A DNA stretch of 64,000 bases from Candidatus Melainabacteria bacterium (GTDB lineage Bacteria; Cyanobacteriota; Vampirovibrionia; Obscuribacterales; Obscuribacteraceae). Below the pieces are notes generated by a model that searched no databases, was not told the DNA's origin, and saw only the letters and a program-made list of their open reading frames with translations. Position 1 is the first letter of the stretch. Every line of letters starts with the position of its first letter. Both the position numbers and the translations under genes were made by a program. The DNA lies in assembly GCA_003963305.1 (NCBI GenBank), contig RXJR01000004.1, forward strand, positions 308,562 to 372,561, given 5' to 3'. Below, one piece after another: positions 33,126 to 41,990 of this stretch.

Positions 33126-35444
33126 ATGAAAAAGTCACTTGTAATCTCCGAGCAAGACAGCATTGCGGCGATACTCGAAAACGAACGTGTGGTCGAGTTC
33201 TTCGTAAACCGCGGTGAATTGCTGCTGGGTGACATTTATTCAGCCACCGTGGAAAACATCCTGCCCGGCATCGACGCTGCTTTCGTCAACCTGGGCAAAG
33301 ACAAAATGGGCTTTCTCCACGCCAACGACGTGCCCGGGCAGGGTCTGTTGAAAGAACGCCTGGTACCCAAACAAAAATTACTGGTGCAGATCACTAAAGA
33401 ACCAACCGGCCACAAGGGACCAAGAGTTTCCACAGCAATCAGTCTGCCTGGAAGATTCCTTGTACTCGTTCCCGAAGAGCGAGGAGTCTCGATTTCACGA
33501 CGCATCAGCGAAGCGAGAGAAAGAGCCCGCTTGAAATCAGTGGTCAACCTGATGAAGCCTCCCGGCGTCGGTCTAATCATCCGTACAGAAGCTAAAGCAC
33601 AGGGCGAGAGTGAACTTTTCGAAGATTTCGAGCAGCTCTGGGATCGCTGGCAGACGGTGGTTTCAGAAGGCGAGGCTTCAATCGGTCCATCGCTCATTTA
33701 TAGAGACCAGGATTTGTTGTTCCGCGTCATCCGTGATGCTTATTCCAACGATGTAAGCGAAATCATCTGCGACAGCCAGGACGGGCAGAAGCGCGCCCAG
33801 GAATACTTGCAAGGCTGGGCCGGTCGCACGACGCGCGTCAGTTATCACACTGGCGATGACAGCTTGCTGGTTTCAAAAGGTGTCGATAAAGAGATCGAAG
33901 CCGCTCTCTCCGACCGGGTCGAACTGCCAAGCGGTGGACACCTCAACATTCAACCGACCGAAGCCCTGACCGTTATCGACGTCAACTCGGGTCGATTCAC
34001 AAGTTCGCGCACCCAGGCTGAGACCGTGCGCAGAACCAATGTCGAAGCGGCACAGGAAATTCCGCGGCAGTTGCGATTGCGCAATATCGGCGGCATGGTG
34101 ATAGTCGATTTTATCGACATGGACAGCCGCAAAGACCAACAACAAGTCCTGGAAGTTTTCCAGAGAGTGCTGGAAGAAGACCGTGCCAAGCCTCAAGTCG
34201 GCCAACTTTCAGACCTCGGTCTGGTCGAGTTGACTCGTCGCCGCCAGGGTCAGAGCCTGCGTGAGCTCTTCACCGTTCATTGCACAGGCTGCTCAGGCTT
34301 AGGCGTAGTGCCGACGCTCGAGCTTGGAACTGCCGAACACCGTCGTGTAATCAGCTTCAAGAGTCCAGAAGAAACGACCAAAACTCGCGGCGGCAACAAC
34401 CGCAGACCACTCCGGCAGCAAAATGCCGGTGGTGGACAGTTGCGCGCAGCAACCGCTCACAACGGTCGAATTCTGCCGACAGTTGACGAAGTTGAGGAAG
34501 AAGACTTCACAGACGTGCCTGAGGAAATTCTGGATCAAATGCCGGACGACCTGCTCGCCGACCCAGCCGAACGCGAGTTGAAAGGCGGCGTAAAAAGAGC
34601 TGCATACAATGAATCGGAGTCTGAAGACGAAGAAGACAACGATCAAGCCCAGTTCGACGCGCACAACGAAGACTTCGCCCCTAAGGCCAATCTCTTTGAA
34701 GAAAGCTTCAGCGACGACGATGAGGAAGAGTCGACCACGTTGACTGAAAACATCACTGCAGTCGAACACGTCTTCAACGAAATGGGTGCACGCCCGCGCC
34801 AGGAAACTCCGGCCGAACAAATCGCCGCTGAAGCTTCCGAAGTGCGACCTTACGAGCAAGCTGAGCCACATGTTCATGCCGAGCCGGAAGAGTCGAGCCA
34901 GGAGGAGCAGCCGGAAGTGTCCGTGGAACACGAGACAGAAGAAGATCTGGTGTCGTTTGCCGACAGCAGTCCCTTCCAAACTGAATACGATCCTGTCACA
35001 GGAACGTATCGGCTCAAAGCTCGAGTTGTCGAGTCTGAAAGCCAGCAGGAAGGTGCTTCTCAACACTCCGAGCATCACGACCATGGTCACTCCCATGAGC
35101 ACGAGCATGAGCATTCGCACGAGCACAACGGCGAGCATGCTCACCAACACGAGCACGGGCACAATGAACATGAACACTCGCACGAGCATGGTCATGACCA
35201 CTCTCACGAGCACGGGCATGAGCAGCATGGACATGAATCCGGCTCTAGCTCGATGCAAGGAGAGCAGTTGAACTTGTTCGGTGCAAATGAACATGAAGAC
35301 ACCTCAGGCTCACATCAATCTGAAGCTCCAACCTGGAACGACACCACAGGCGATGCCAGTGAAGGCGGACAGGAAGAGCACAGCGAACAACATGAGCAGA
35401 GTGTCTATTCAGGCTCGCAGCAGTGGGGCGAAGATAACGGCTAG
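33126..35444 (+). CDS. rne: Ribonuclease E/G family endoribonuclease with His-rich C-terminal tail
   Basis: A 772-residue RNase E/G. An S1-type RNA-binding domain opens it (about 35-125: GDIYSATVENILPGIDAAFVNLG). VVNLMKPPGVGLIIRTEA and the DNase I-like catalytic region follow, with TVIDVNSGRF and GMVIVDFIDM carrying the two Mg-binding Asp. C386 and C389 (CTGC) match the zinc-link of RNase E. From about 415 the protein is acidic and disordered. Residues 647-704 hold 27 His among 58, alternating with Glu, Ser and Gly. The tail ends in a short segment with QLNLFGANEHED. The catalytic half is ordinary; the tail is not. It follows the radical SAM/DUF2344 gene. RNase G is the alternative name. Confidence 0.94.
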   Translation: MKKSLVISEQDSIAAILENERVVEFFVNRGELLLGDIYSATVENILPGIDAAFVNLGKDKMGFLHANDVPGQGLLKERLVPKQKLLVQITKEPTGHKGPRVSTAISLPGRFLVLVPEERGVSISRRISEARERARLKSVVNLMKPPGVGLIIRTEAKAQGESELFEDFEQLWDRWQTVVSEGEASIGPSLIYRDQDLLFRVIRDAYSNDVSEIICDSQDGQKRAQEYLQGWAGRTTRVSYHTGDDSLLVSKGVDKEIEAALSDRVELPSGGHLNIQPTEALTVIDVNSGRFTSSRTQAETVRRTNVEAAQEIPRQLRLRNIGGMVIVDFIDMDSRKDQQQVLEVFQRVLEEDRAKPQVGQLSDLGLVELTRRRQGQSLRELFTVHCTGCSGLGVVPTLELGTAEHRRVISFKSPEETTKTRGGNNRRPLRQQNAGGGQLRAATAHNGRILPTVDEVEEEDFTDVPEEILDQMPDDLLADPAERELKGGVKRAAYNESESEDEEDNDQAQFDAHNEDFAPKANLFEESFSDDDEEESTTLTENITAVEHVFNEMGARPRQETPAEQIAAEASEVRPYEQAEPHVHAEPEESSQEEQPEVSVEHETEEDLVSFADSSPFQTEYDPVTGTYRLKARVVESESQQEGASQHSEHHDHGHSHEHEHEHSHEHNGEHAHQHEHGHNEHEHSHEHGHDHSHEHGHEQHGHESGSSSMQGEQLNLFGANEHEDTSGSHQSEAPTWNDTTGDASEGGQEEHSEQHEQSVYSGSQQWGEDNG
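35061..35237 (+). repeat. His-codon-rich CAY GAG tract
   Basis: Degenerate repeats of CAC/CAT with GAG, TCN and GGN codons encode the histidine-rich part of the RNase E/G tail. Mixed CAC and CAT usage argues for selection at the protein level. Confidence 0.8.
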
Positions 35445-35962
35445 TCCGGTTTAGTCACACTTCAGTAATAATTCGACGCTACTATAAAGGACATCAAGTT
35501 CGTTATAGGAAACCCGCTCGACTGCCAAATGCTCGCCAAACAGGCTCATGCGCCTCTCAGAATAATGTCAGCTCGCTGTTGTTATCTGAAAGGTTGAAGA
35601 GTGGTAAGCGCTTAGCAAGCGACAGTCAGCTCGAATCAGATGGCGGCACCTGTAGGTAATCTCTGCATAGTGCAACCAACTGAAAGAGCAAAATCAAGAG
35701 CAATCAGCGTTTTGCAGGAGTATTACGTTTGATGAGCGCCAAAAAAGCCCTGTTCCAGAGCCCTGACGCATCCTCATTCGTACTTCTACGCATTGACGGA
35801 AACAGATTAGCTCTTGATAATAATAGAACGGCAGAGCAACGCAGAGGCCCAACCTATGCGTTTTCTAACAAACACTCAGCGACCTCGGGTTAGCTGGCTT
35901 GCTAGGCTTATGCTGTTTTCGCAATCAACAGAGACTCTGACTTACCACTTCGCGAGGTTAAT
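35445..35962. other. Intergenic region between rne and the Tad-like gene
   Basis: About 500 bases without a confident gene except the small frame listed at 35729. I see no strong terminator directly after rne and no clear promoter. L21 and L27 ribosomal genes, which often follow this radical SAM-RNase G pair, are absent. Confidence 0.4.
35729..35893 (+). CDS. Candidate small protein of about 54 residues
   Basis: A short frame opens with TTG 35729 directly followed by ATG 35732. AGGAG lies 8 bases before the TTG. The product starts ALFQSPDASSFVLLRIDG after a short basic lead and ends at TAG 35893. It is hydrophilic, with no signal peptide. The ribosome site is the only positive evidence, so this is tentative. 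Confidence 0.3.
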   Translation: MMSAKKALFQSPDASSFVLLRIDGNRLALDNNRTAEQRRGPTYAFSNKHSATSG

Positions 35963-38083
35963 ATGCGACGACGTCATGGGAAGCGCGGTGCAACGCTATC
36001 TTTAGTGGTCGTGACCACTTTAGTAATCATGGTAATCGGCATGGGGATATTCTTCCTCAGCAAGTTACTGGGCGGTGCCCGAGAACTGCAAAACGCCACT
36101 GACTCAGGCAACCTCAACGTCGCCAAACAAAGTCTGCGCTATCCGTCGCTGAAACTCTTCAACGGTGGACCCTACGACATGTCTGGTCCTCGTCTGGCTC
36201 TAGCCCAGCAAAATTTCGGACAGCTGAGAGATCCGGCCACCAACGAACTCGATCTGCTCACGTATAACCGAGCAGTCGGACAGGCGATGCTGGTAGCCAT
36301 GAATGCTGCATCGGATACTAATCCGCTTGGTGTCTCAGATGCTAAAACGCTAATCGATCTGCTCGCCAATCCTAATGATGGTATCGGTAAAGCTCTGGCG
36401 AACAAATTGGCCGGCGACCAGCAGATGGATATCAACTTCAAAAACCTGGCGCAAATTGCAAGTATAAAGATGCTCAATAACGGCACCGCCCCTGATAACG
36501 TCAGTCCGATCAAAGACGTTTCTTACATGGCACCCAATACCGCCACGAACTTGCAGCTCAACCCAAACACAATTCCTCCGGCATTCAACAATCCGACTTT
36601 CCTCGGCAGCACTCTCGTCAGCCAGGCCGGTTCGACTTACTTGAAGGGATATTCTTTCATCGACATTCCGTCAGTAACCGACAACTCGAGCTACCCACTC
36701 ATGGGCGTGCCCCTGCGACCAATGACGAACCCTCACCTGGTAAGCGAGTACGACTTCGGACGCCTGAAGCCAACTCCTCTTTCCGGTGCCAGCGGAGCAG
36801 TTGCCAGTCGCATTCCACCTAATGCATTCAAGTCTGGCGGCTCAGGTTACGAGTCTCATCAGGGCAAGCTCGCAGGCGCCACATCATGCGCCATTGCCGG
36901 CACAGTCGCCCTGGCAGGACAGTTCACAGCCAGCATCCCATGCGGCTTCATCGCAGTCATGAACGGACCAGGCCAGTCTCCATTCTCCGGCACAGGCCAG
37001 CTCAACACTCAGCCTCCAGCGGCAGGGTTGAACGCCAACGGTTACGGTGGCGGCGGTCGCGACATTTTTGCCGACGTGCTCATGTACAACACGGTCTACG
37101 TCACCGCCAATGGTGCGATGTCACAAAATCCACAAAAAATTGTCGACATTCAGGACTGGAAGAAAGCTCAGATAGCAGCCGGCAATCCAACCACGCCGGT
37201 ACCTGCCAACCTCGCTGATGGACTCGATGGACCAAGTCCTAAACAGGCTTTCGCTGACGGCATTCAACCAAACGAAACGCCTTCGGCTTGCACAAACACC
37301 AACTCGTCAGCAGGTGAGCCGGGTTACAACCCTACTTGCGTAAACAACCTCACTTCCATGGCGACTGTATATGGCACCAACTTGCCTTCGCAGGGTGGCG
37401 CTGGTCAGTTGAACGGACTGATGGCTCTCGAACGTGAGAAAGCCGGTGTCATCAACCCACGTCCAGGCGGCGGACCAGCCGTAATCAACGATCTGCCTGC
37501 TTCTGCAAGCGGCGGTGTGTGCACTGGACTGAAGTATTTCCCGACCGCAATCGGACCAAACGATCCAATCCAGTTCGGACAGGTAGGAACGATCGGCAGC
37601 TTGCTGACCAGCTTCTCGCAGTATCCACAGACGGCATCAGCTGAGTCACAAATCTACTCAATCATGACTCTCAAACTGCATCAGATCAAACCGACCGCTT
37701 CCGCTTCGGAGATTCAAGCCGTTCTCAACACTCCGTTGCCGATGGGCGCACAGCGATTCATCTGGCTGGATAGCAACGGCACTTTCAAAGTCACGGACCA
37801 GGGCAACTTGCCCAGCTGGATCAACGTCTCCAGTATCACTGCCGACGGTTCAAGCATCCACGCCGACACCCGCGTCAATGGTACCGACCTGCCAGTAGTG
37901 CCTGCGTATGTAAACATTCCAGGTGAGCAAGGGTTCCCAAATCCATGGGACTGCAACGGTGTTGCCAGTTACCGCAACAACCTCGATTGGACCAATTCAT
38001 CCGGTTTCAATTGCTTGCAGGGTATCTTGCGCTTCTCAAATTGCGCCTACGATGCCGGTCAACCCTGGCACTGCCCCTGCTAA
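35963..38083 (+). CDS. Large Tad-like (TadG N-terminal type) secreted protein
   Basis: A 706-residue protein. Basic MRRRHGKRGATLS leads into one membrane helix (about 11-34, LVVVTTLVIMVIGMGIFFLS), followed by ELQNATDSGNLNVAKQ (about 40-55). This is the class III prepilin-like start of TadG-type proteins, where the 'LQNAxD' motif is typical. The remaining 640 residues are Asn/Pro/Gly-rich with several Cys near the C-terminus, and probably lie outside the cell. GAGG lies 8 bases before the ATG. The next genes encode a small exported protein and a TPR protein. It may form part of a Tad/Flp-like surface apparatus. Confidence 0.78.
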   Translation: MRRRHGKRGATLSLVVVTTLVIMVIGMGIFFLSKLLGGARELQNATDSGNLNVAKQSLRYPSLKLFNGGPYDMSGPRLALAQQNFGQLRDPATNELDLLTYNRAVGQAMLVAMNAASDTNPLGVSDAKTLIDLLANPNDGIGKALANKLAGDQQMDINFKNLAQIASIKMLNNGTAPDNVSPIKDVSYMAPNTATNLQLNPNTIPPAFNNPTFLGSTLVSQAGSTYLKGYSFIDIPSVTDNSSYPLMGVPLRPMTNPHLVSEYDFGRLKPTPLSGASGAVASRIPPNAFKSGGSGYESHQGKLAGATSCAIAGTVALAGQFTASIPCGFIAVMNGPGQSPFSGTGQLNTQPPAAGLNANGYGGGGRDIFADVLMYNTVYVTANGAMSQNPQKIVDIQDWKKAQIAAGNPTTPVPANLADGLDGPSPKQAFADGIQPNETPSACTNTNSSAGEPGYNPTCVNNLTSMATVYGTNLPSQGGAGQLNGLMALEREKAGVINPRPGGGPAVINDLPASASGGVCTGLKYFPTAIGPNDPIQFGQVGTIGSLLTSFSQYPQTASAESQIYSIMTLKLHQIKPTASASEIQAVLNTPLPMGAQRFIWLDSNGTFKVTDQGNLPSWINVSSITADGSSIHADTRVNGTDLPVVPAYVNIPGEQGFPNPWDCNGVASYRNNLDWTNSSGFNCLQGILRFSNCAYDAGQPWHCPC

Positions 38084-38110
38084 TATTATGGAAGCACCCG
38101 AAGGACGCGG

Positions 38111-38593
38111 ATGACCATAATCACAGCTCGAACTCTCTGCATCGCTGCAATTGCGTCAGTCGCACTTGCAGCGACAGCATCTCGATGTATCGCAGACACA
38201 AACTCGAATGCTAAAGCTCAACCGAGGGTGTATCGACCGGTTACAGCAGACAGAGAATATGCCTGCGAAAATTTGAGCCAGCCGGTCGACATTCCCAATG
38301 TGCCGACATTCACAGGGCGAACAAAATTTTTGACAGGGCTGCGTTATCCCAACGACCGCTCCGGTTACAGAATCGGTCTGACCTTTGCAGCGACAGAAGA
38401 TGAAGGACAGGTCATGGAATGGTACAGAACAGCCCTGACTAGCTACGGCTGGAAGCTGCTCGACATGGCACCAGACGGCAAAACATTGACTGCAGTCAGA
38501 GAAGGCAGCACGTTTACTGTACGCATCAGCCCTAACAAACAACCCGGTTACCGAACCGTGGTGGTATTGTCTTTCAAGGCAGTGGCAAGGTAG
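38111..38593 (+). CDS. Small exported protein of unknown function
   Basis: A 160-residue protein with a signal peptide (residues 5-28, LCIAAIASVALAATASRCIA). The mature part contains PVDIPNVPTFTGRTKFLTGLRYPNDRS, an EDEGQVMEWYRTALTSYGWKLL helix-strand unit and a C-terminal strand (TFTVRISPNK, RTVVVLSF). The 'EWYRTALTSYGW' block recalls small periplasmic proteins that dock as one alpha/beta unit, but no family name can be given. AAGGA lies 5 bases before the ATG. It starts 27 bases after the Tad-like gene and 6 bases before the TPR gene, so the three form an operon. Confidence 0.8.
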   Translation: MTIITARTLCIAAIASVALAATASRCIADTNSNAKAQPRVYRPVTADREYACENLSQPVDIPNVPTFTGRTKFLTGLRYPNDRSGYRIGLTFAATEDEGQVMEWYRTALTSYGWKLLDMAPDGKTLTAVREGSTFTVRISPNKQPGYRTVVVLSFKAVAR

Positions 38594-38599
38594 AGAGAG

Positions 38600-39853
38600 A
38601 TGCGCAAACTGGAGGCATTGACATTGGCGGCGGTGACGCTGGTCACTTTTGCTGCACCAAATTCAGTGCAAGCGATGACGCCCGGGGCAGACACGGCCCC
38701 TGTACGAGACGAAAAACCCAGCCAGCAAACATTGAACCGACTGGCTGAAGCAGTGGATAAGAATCCAAACGACGTCGATGCACGCTGTCAGCTGGCCGCT
38801 TGCTATGACCAGCTGGCCCTGCCCGACCTGGCCCGCGAACAATACATGGCTGCAGTCAAACTGGCACCAAACAATGCCCACCTCTGGATGCTGCGCGTCA
38901 AACAAGAGCTGAAAAACGGGCGCTCCGATGTAGCGATGCATATGATTGAGACTGCTCACGAGAGATTTACCGACGATCCTGAGGTACTTTTCTGGTACGG
39001 CAACTATTTTGCCGCCAGGAGCAAGATCGATGATGCCGCCTTTGCCTACAACCTGGCCCTGAAAAAAAATCCGGAAATCGAAGGGCTGCGCTCGGCTCTG
39101 GGCGAAGTCTGCCTGGAGAAAATGCGTTACGGAGACGCCCTCAACTTAGCCGAACAAGAGATCAAAACTCATCCTCAATTCTGGCTGGCCTACAAAGTAA
39201 AAGCCTTTGCCTTGATGGGACTGGGACGCACTCAAGAAGCGTTGTCACCACTGAGAGTGGCATATGCAAATTATCCGACCAAAGCCATCGTGGCCAAAAC
39301 ATACGCACGAGCCTGTATCTGGTGTGGGTATTTCCAGGAAGCGCTCCTGCCTGCTTTGATGTTTTTGAATACAACCTCTAACTTGACCTCCAACGACTAC
39401 GATGCAAAACGACTGCTCAACACAGTTCTGACGAACCTGCCCCGGTCAATCGTGGAGAAGGAACTGCCCTCGATAAGCGCGGCAGTGCAAAAAATCAAGC
39501 CAAACGCTGCTTATTATTTCGCCCTCGGCGATACACTCGATCACGCCGGCTTGAACGACCTGGCTATCAGCCAGTATTACGCAGGTCTGCAGATGGAGCC
39601 AAACTTTGCCCGGGGATTGTTCAGACTGGGCAAAGACTTCGAACAAGCCCGCAGAGACTATAAAGCAGCACTGATGCTCTACGCTAAAGCCAATCAGCTG
39701 GCGCCGCAAGACCCCGAAATTGCTACTTATTTCTTGCGCCTGGGCAGACGCTATAAAAATAGAGACAATGACCTGGCTTGGCAGTTGAAAGATTACTTCC
39801 AACCAGCGATACCATCTGTAATACCGTTTGACGTAAAAATAAACGCCAAATAA
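38600..39853 (+). CDS. Exported TPR protein, paralogue of the protein at 56954
   Basis: A 417-residue protein with a signal peptide (residues 1-25, cleavage near VQA) and TPR units over most of its length, for example VDARCQLAACYDQLALPDLAREQYMAAVKLAP and DAAFAYNLALKKNP. It ends with the motif DNDLAWQLKDYFQ. The TPR protein at 56954 has the same layout and ends in SDLAWQLKDFLRK, so they are paralogues. Both sit next to Tad-like genes. In Tad systems a TPR protein (TadD) assists pilus assembly. This protein may play that part (inference). It is the last gene of the operon that starts at 35963. Confidence 0.87.
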   Translation: MRKLEALTLAAVTLVTFAAPNSVQAMTPGADTAPVRDEKPSQQTLNRLAEAVDKNPNDVDARCQLAACYDQLALPDLAREQYMAAVKLAPNNAHLWMLRVKQELKNGRSDVAMHMIETAHERFTDDPEVLFWYGNYFAARSKIDDAAFAYNLALKKNPEIEGLRSALGEVCLEKMRYGDALNLAEQEIKTHPQFWLAYKVKAFALMGLGRTQEALSPLRVAYANYPTKAIVAKTYARACIWCGYFQEALLPALMFLNTTSNLTSNDYDAKRLLNTVLTNLPRSIVEKELPSISAAVQKIKPNAAYYFALGDTLDHAGLNDLAISQYYAGLQMEPNFARGLFRLGKDFEQARRDYKAALMLYAKANQLAPQDPEIATYFLRLGRRYKNRDNDLAWQLKDYFQPAIPSVIPFDVKINAK

Positions 39854-39931
39854 TTGAAGCCTTGAGTTTCCTTATTGCTCGAGGCGCGTTGGCCGAAGTT
39901 TGTTCGATGCCGGTTAAGGCGAGATGCCGAA

Positions 39932-41317
39932 TTAGCGCCCGTCTATGCGCTTTTTAGCCATACTCAAGCTGAAGCCGAACCGCACCGCCGATGATGTCAT
40001 CTCGGGAGGCAAGATACTGGCTTCGACATTAGCGCGCGGATCATTGCGCAAAAGCTCGTAGACAAACTCTTTGTCGGTCCTGAACTGCTGGTCTTCGACA
40101 TAGAAGGCACCACAGAACTGTCCTTTGTACACATAACCGAGGCAGGTTGCCGAATTAGATGGAAGCGTTATAGCCAAACAGGCGGTATTGCCTTTGCTTT
40201 CGAACCAGCCGCAAATGTAGTCCATATAAGCGCGTGCATCATAGTCGTCGTTGCGTTGCACCGGGTAACCAAGGAAGAGCGCAGACATGGCGAGAGTGAC
40301 ATTCTCGGGCAAATCGTACATTTTGACATCGGTGTCGGGCACTTCGAGGTCGGCCAGCATATTTTGCAAAGACTGCTCGGTAGGCTGAGTATCAGGCATA
40401 GACTTGCAACCGTAGATGCAGCCGACAGCGCGTCCGCGATAAAGCAACATGGCAGAACGAGAAAGTTTGCTCTCACAGGCAGCTTTGACACAGCCGGTGC
40501 GCATGCCGCCTTCCAGATTGGTTATAAGCCACTCGACATCGTAGTCTACGATTTTGAACTCTTCCAGAGAGTCTTTATCAATTGGTGGCAAAATCAAATC
40601 GGTGGCGCGCTTCAAATGAAACTTACGCGGGGTTGATGCCCAGACTCCAAAAGCCCTTTCTGCTTCGGCTTCTTGCTCGAGTTGTATGGCCTGGTTGGAG
40701 GGGATTGAGATCAGTCGGTTCGGTACAGGATCAGATGCTGGCGGCGCGTTAGCCGGATACGGCATGGCCTGGTTCAGCCCTCCCCCGCGAGGTTGAGGAG
40801 GCGCCTGTGCTGCTGCTGGTCTGTTCGGCGGCGCTGGCGGGTTGGACTCGACCGGCAGGGTCTTCACTGATGTAGCCGGGTAATTCTTGTACATGCCGTC
40901 ATCAGGGCGCGTCGAAGGAGGCACGATCACGTTACCTTGCTGATGAGGCGGAATAGTCTGCGATTGTTGCTCAACCGAAGCTCTGGGAGCGGGCTCCTCA
41001 TTTTGCTGTGGCGGCGCTGGTGCAGCTACGTCTATCTCATCAAGATGCTCTTCCCAGCGGACATTTGGCGTAGCAGCGAGTTTGCTTACATTGTTGGAGA
41101 AACGAGCAGAAAGCAAAATGCGATGGTTATGAACGCATACGAACTGAGCCAAGATCTCTTCACCCGTCCGCAGCAAAGCTTGTGTGGGCAAAAAACCAGG
41201 AAGATTGTCTTTCGGGATAATGACTGCGTAGCCGCCAGGTTCATCTTTAACGACCTTGCAGACAACATTTTGACCAGCTTTATATCCCGATAATTTCCAG
41301 GGATTCAACGGACTCAT
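39932..41317 (-). CDS. Protein with N-terminal S1-like domain and unknown C-terminal domain
   Basis: A 461-residue protein. Residues 8-75 look like an S1-type beta barrel (VVCKVVKDEPGGYAVIIPKDNLPGFLPTQ, ILLSARFS). A Pro/Ala/Gln-rich linker (95-215) follows. The C-terminal part (about 235-455) contains EFKIVDYDVEWLITNLEGGMRTGCVKAA, LYRGRAVGCIYGCKSM, VTLAMSALFLGYPVQ and GYVYKGQFCGAFYVEDQQF. The repeated YRGRAVGCIYG / YKGQFCGAFYV pattern suggests two related roadblock-like or profilin-like subdomains (inference). AAGGG lies 7 bases before the ATG. Cytosolic, no signal peptide. Unknown role. Confidence 0.8.
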   Translation of the reverse strand: MSPLNPWKLSGYKAGQNVVCKVVKDEPGGYAVIIPKDNLPGFLPTQALLRTGEEILAQFVCVHNHRILLSARFSNNVSKLAATPNVRWEEHLDEIDVAAPAPPQQNEEPAPRASVEQQSQTIPPHQQGNVIVPPSTRPDDGMYKNYPATSVKTLPVESNPPAPPNRPAAAQAPPQPRGGGLNQAMPYPANAPPASDPVPNRLISIPSNQAIQLEQEAEAERAFGVWASTPRKFHLKRATDLILPPIDKDSLEEFKIVDYDVEWLITNLEGGMRTGCVKAACESKLSRSAMLLYRGRAVGCIYGCKSMPDTQPTEQSLQNMLADLEVPDTDVKMYDLPENVTLAMSALFLGYPVQRNDDYDARAYMDYICGWFESKGNTACLAITLPSNSATCLGYVYKGQFCGAFYVEDQQFRTDKEFVYELLRNDPRANVEASILPPEMTSSAVRFGFSLSMAKKRIDGR

Positions 41318-41381
41318 CGAGAACCCTTATGTTTACCTCTTAGTGACCGTTTTAGCGTAGCTGAAACTCTCATTCTCACCT

Positions 41382-41708
41382 TTATCTTACAGGAAACAAC
41401 TTGCTCCACACAGCTTTCCAGGCTTGTGCAAGTGTCCTGCTGGATATAGAAGCACCAGCCCACTGTTCTCTCTGTACCACATTTGCACTAGAATTCTCGC
41501 TGCAGCAGCTTGAATTTGCCGGAGTCGCTTCAACACAGCTACTGTTGTCATTTTTAAGCGTTTTATGACAGGCCAGACAGCTGCCTTTGCATTGCGCGTC
41601 GATGTCCAACCAGGTGTTGCAACGAGGACAATGCATACCCGTACTTTGCCCTGATGATGGGCTTAACGGGCATTTGCAGTGGGGGCAGATCAGGCGGTTT
41701 TGCAGCAT
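41382..41708 (-). CDS. Small zinc-ribbon protein
   Basis: A 108-residue protein from ATG 41708, directly after the feoA stop. CPHC (8-11), CPRC (about 29-32) and CKGSCLAC (about 41-48) give three Cys pairs, so one or two zinc sites are likely. The C-terminal half is polar and lacks a recognisable domain. A longer frame from TTG 41753 would overlap feoA by 44 bases and has no ribosome site. It is the last gene of the fur-feoA cluster, and iron or zinc handling is a context-based guess. Confidence 0.65.
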   Translation of the reverse strand: MLQNRLICPHCKCPLSPSSGQSTGMHCPRCNTWLDIDAQCKGSCLACHKTLKNDNSSCVEATPANSSCCSENSSANVVQREQWAGASISSRTLAQAWKAVWSKLFPVR

Positions 41709-41709
41709 C

Positions 41710-41952
41710 TCATTTCTTGCTCTTGCCTTCCAAATCACTGTGGGAGACTTCAATGAAATTGGCTAACTGTCTGCCTATAGCAATCTCGAGTTGATTCTTC
41801 GAAATTATTATCGGACCGCCCGGAATATTTTTTTGGACTTGAATACGCGACCCTTCGCCAATGCCGAAACGGAGCGCCTGATAGGTTATATCGTCACTTG
41901 TGGTTCGCTCGACGATGAACCATTGACCATCTTTTGCTTCGCTTAAAGTCAA
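41710..41952 (-). CDS. feoA: FeoA-domain protein
   Basis: An 80-residue protein of the FeoA/SH3-like type: LSEAKDGQWFIVERTTSDD, ALRFGIGEGSRIQVQKNIPGGPIIISKNQLEIAIGRQLANFIEV. FeoA partners FeoB in ferrous-iron uptake or acts as a small regulatory domain. It starts at TTG 41952 with GAGGTG 5 bases upstream. The fur gene ends 39 bases upstream and a zinc-ribbon gene follows. No feoB is in the window, so it may work elsewhere or serve regulation. Confidence 0.85.
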   Translation of the reverse strand: MTLSEAKDGQWFIVERTTSDDITYQALRFGIGEGSRIQVQKNIPGGPIIISKNQLEIAIGRQLANFIEVSHSDLEGKSKK

Positions 41953-41990
41953 AATGACACCTCAAAAAAAACTACGTGAACTTTCTCTAA

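Noticed and set aside
34299-35294. Long minus-strand open frame (331 codons) opposite the RNase E/G tail
   Set aside because: It mirrors the low-complexity His/Glu codons of rne, has no ribosome site and its product is repetitive Val/Met/Leu sequence.
35814-36005. Plus-strand frame of 63 codons overlapping the Tad-like gene start
   Set aside because: Overlaps a well-supported start with its own ribosome site; Ile-rich start with no signals.
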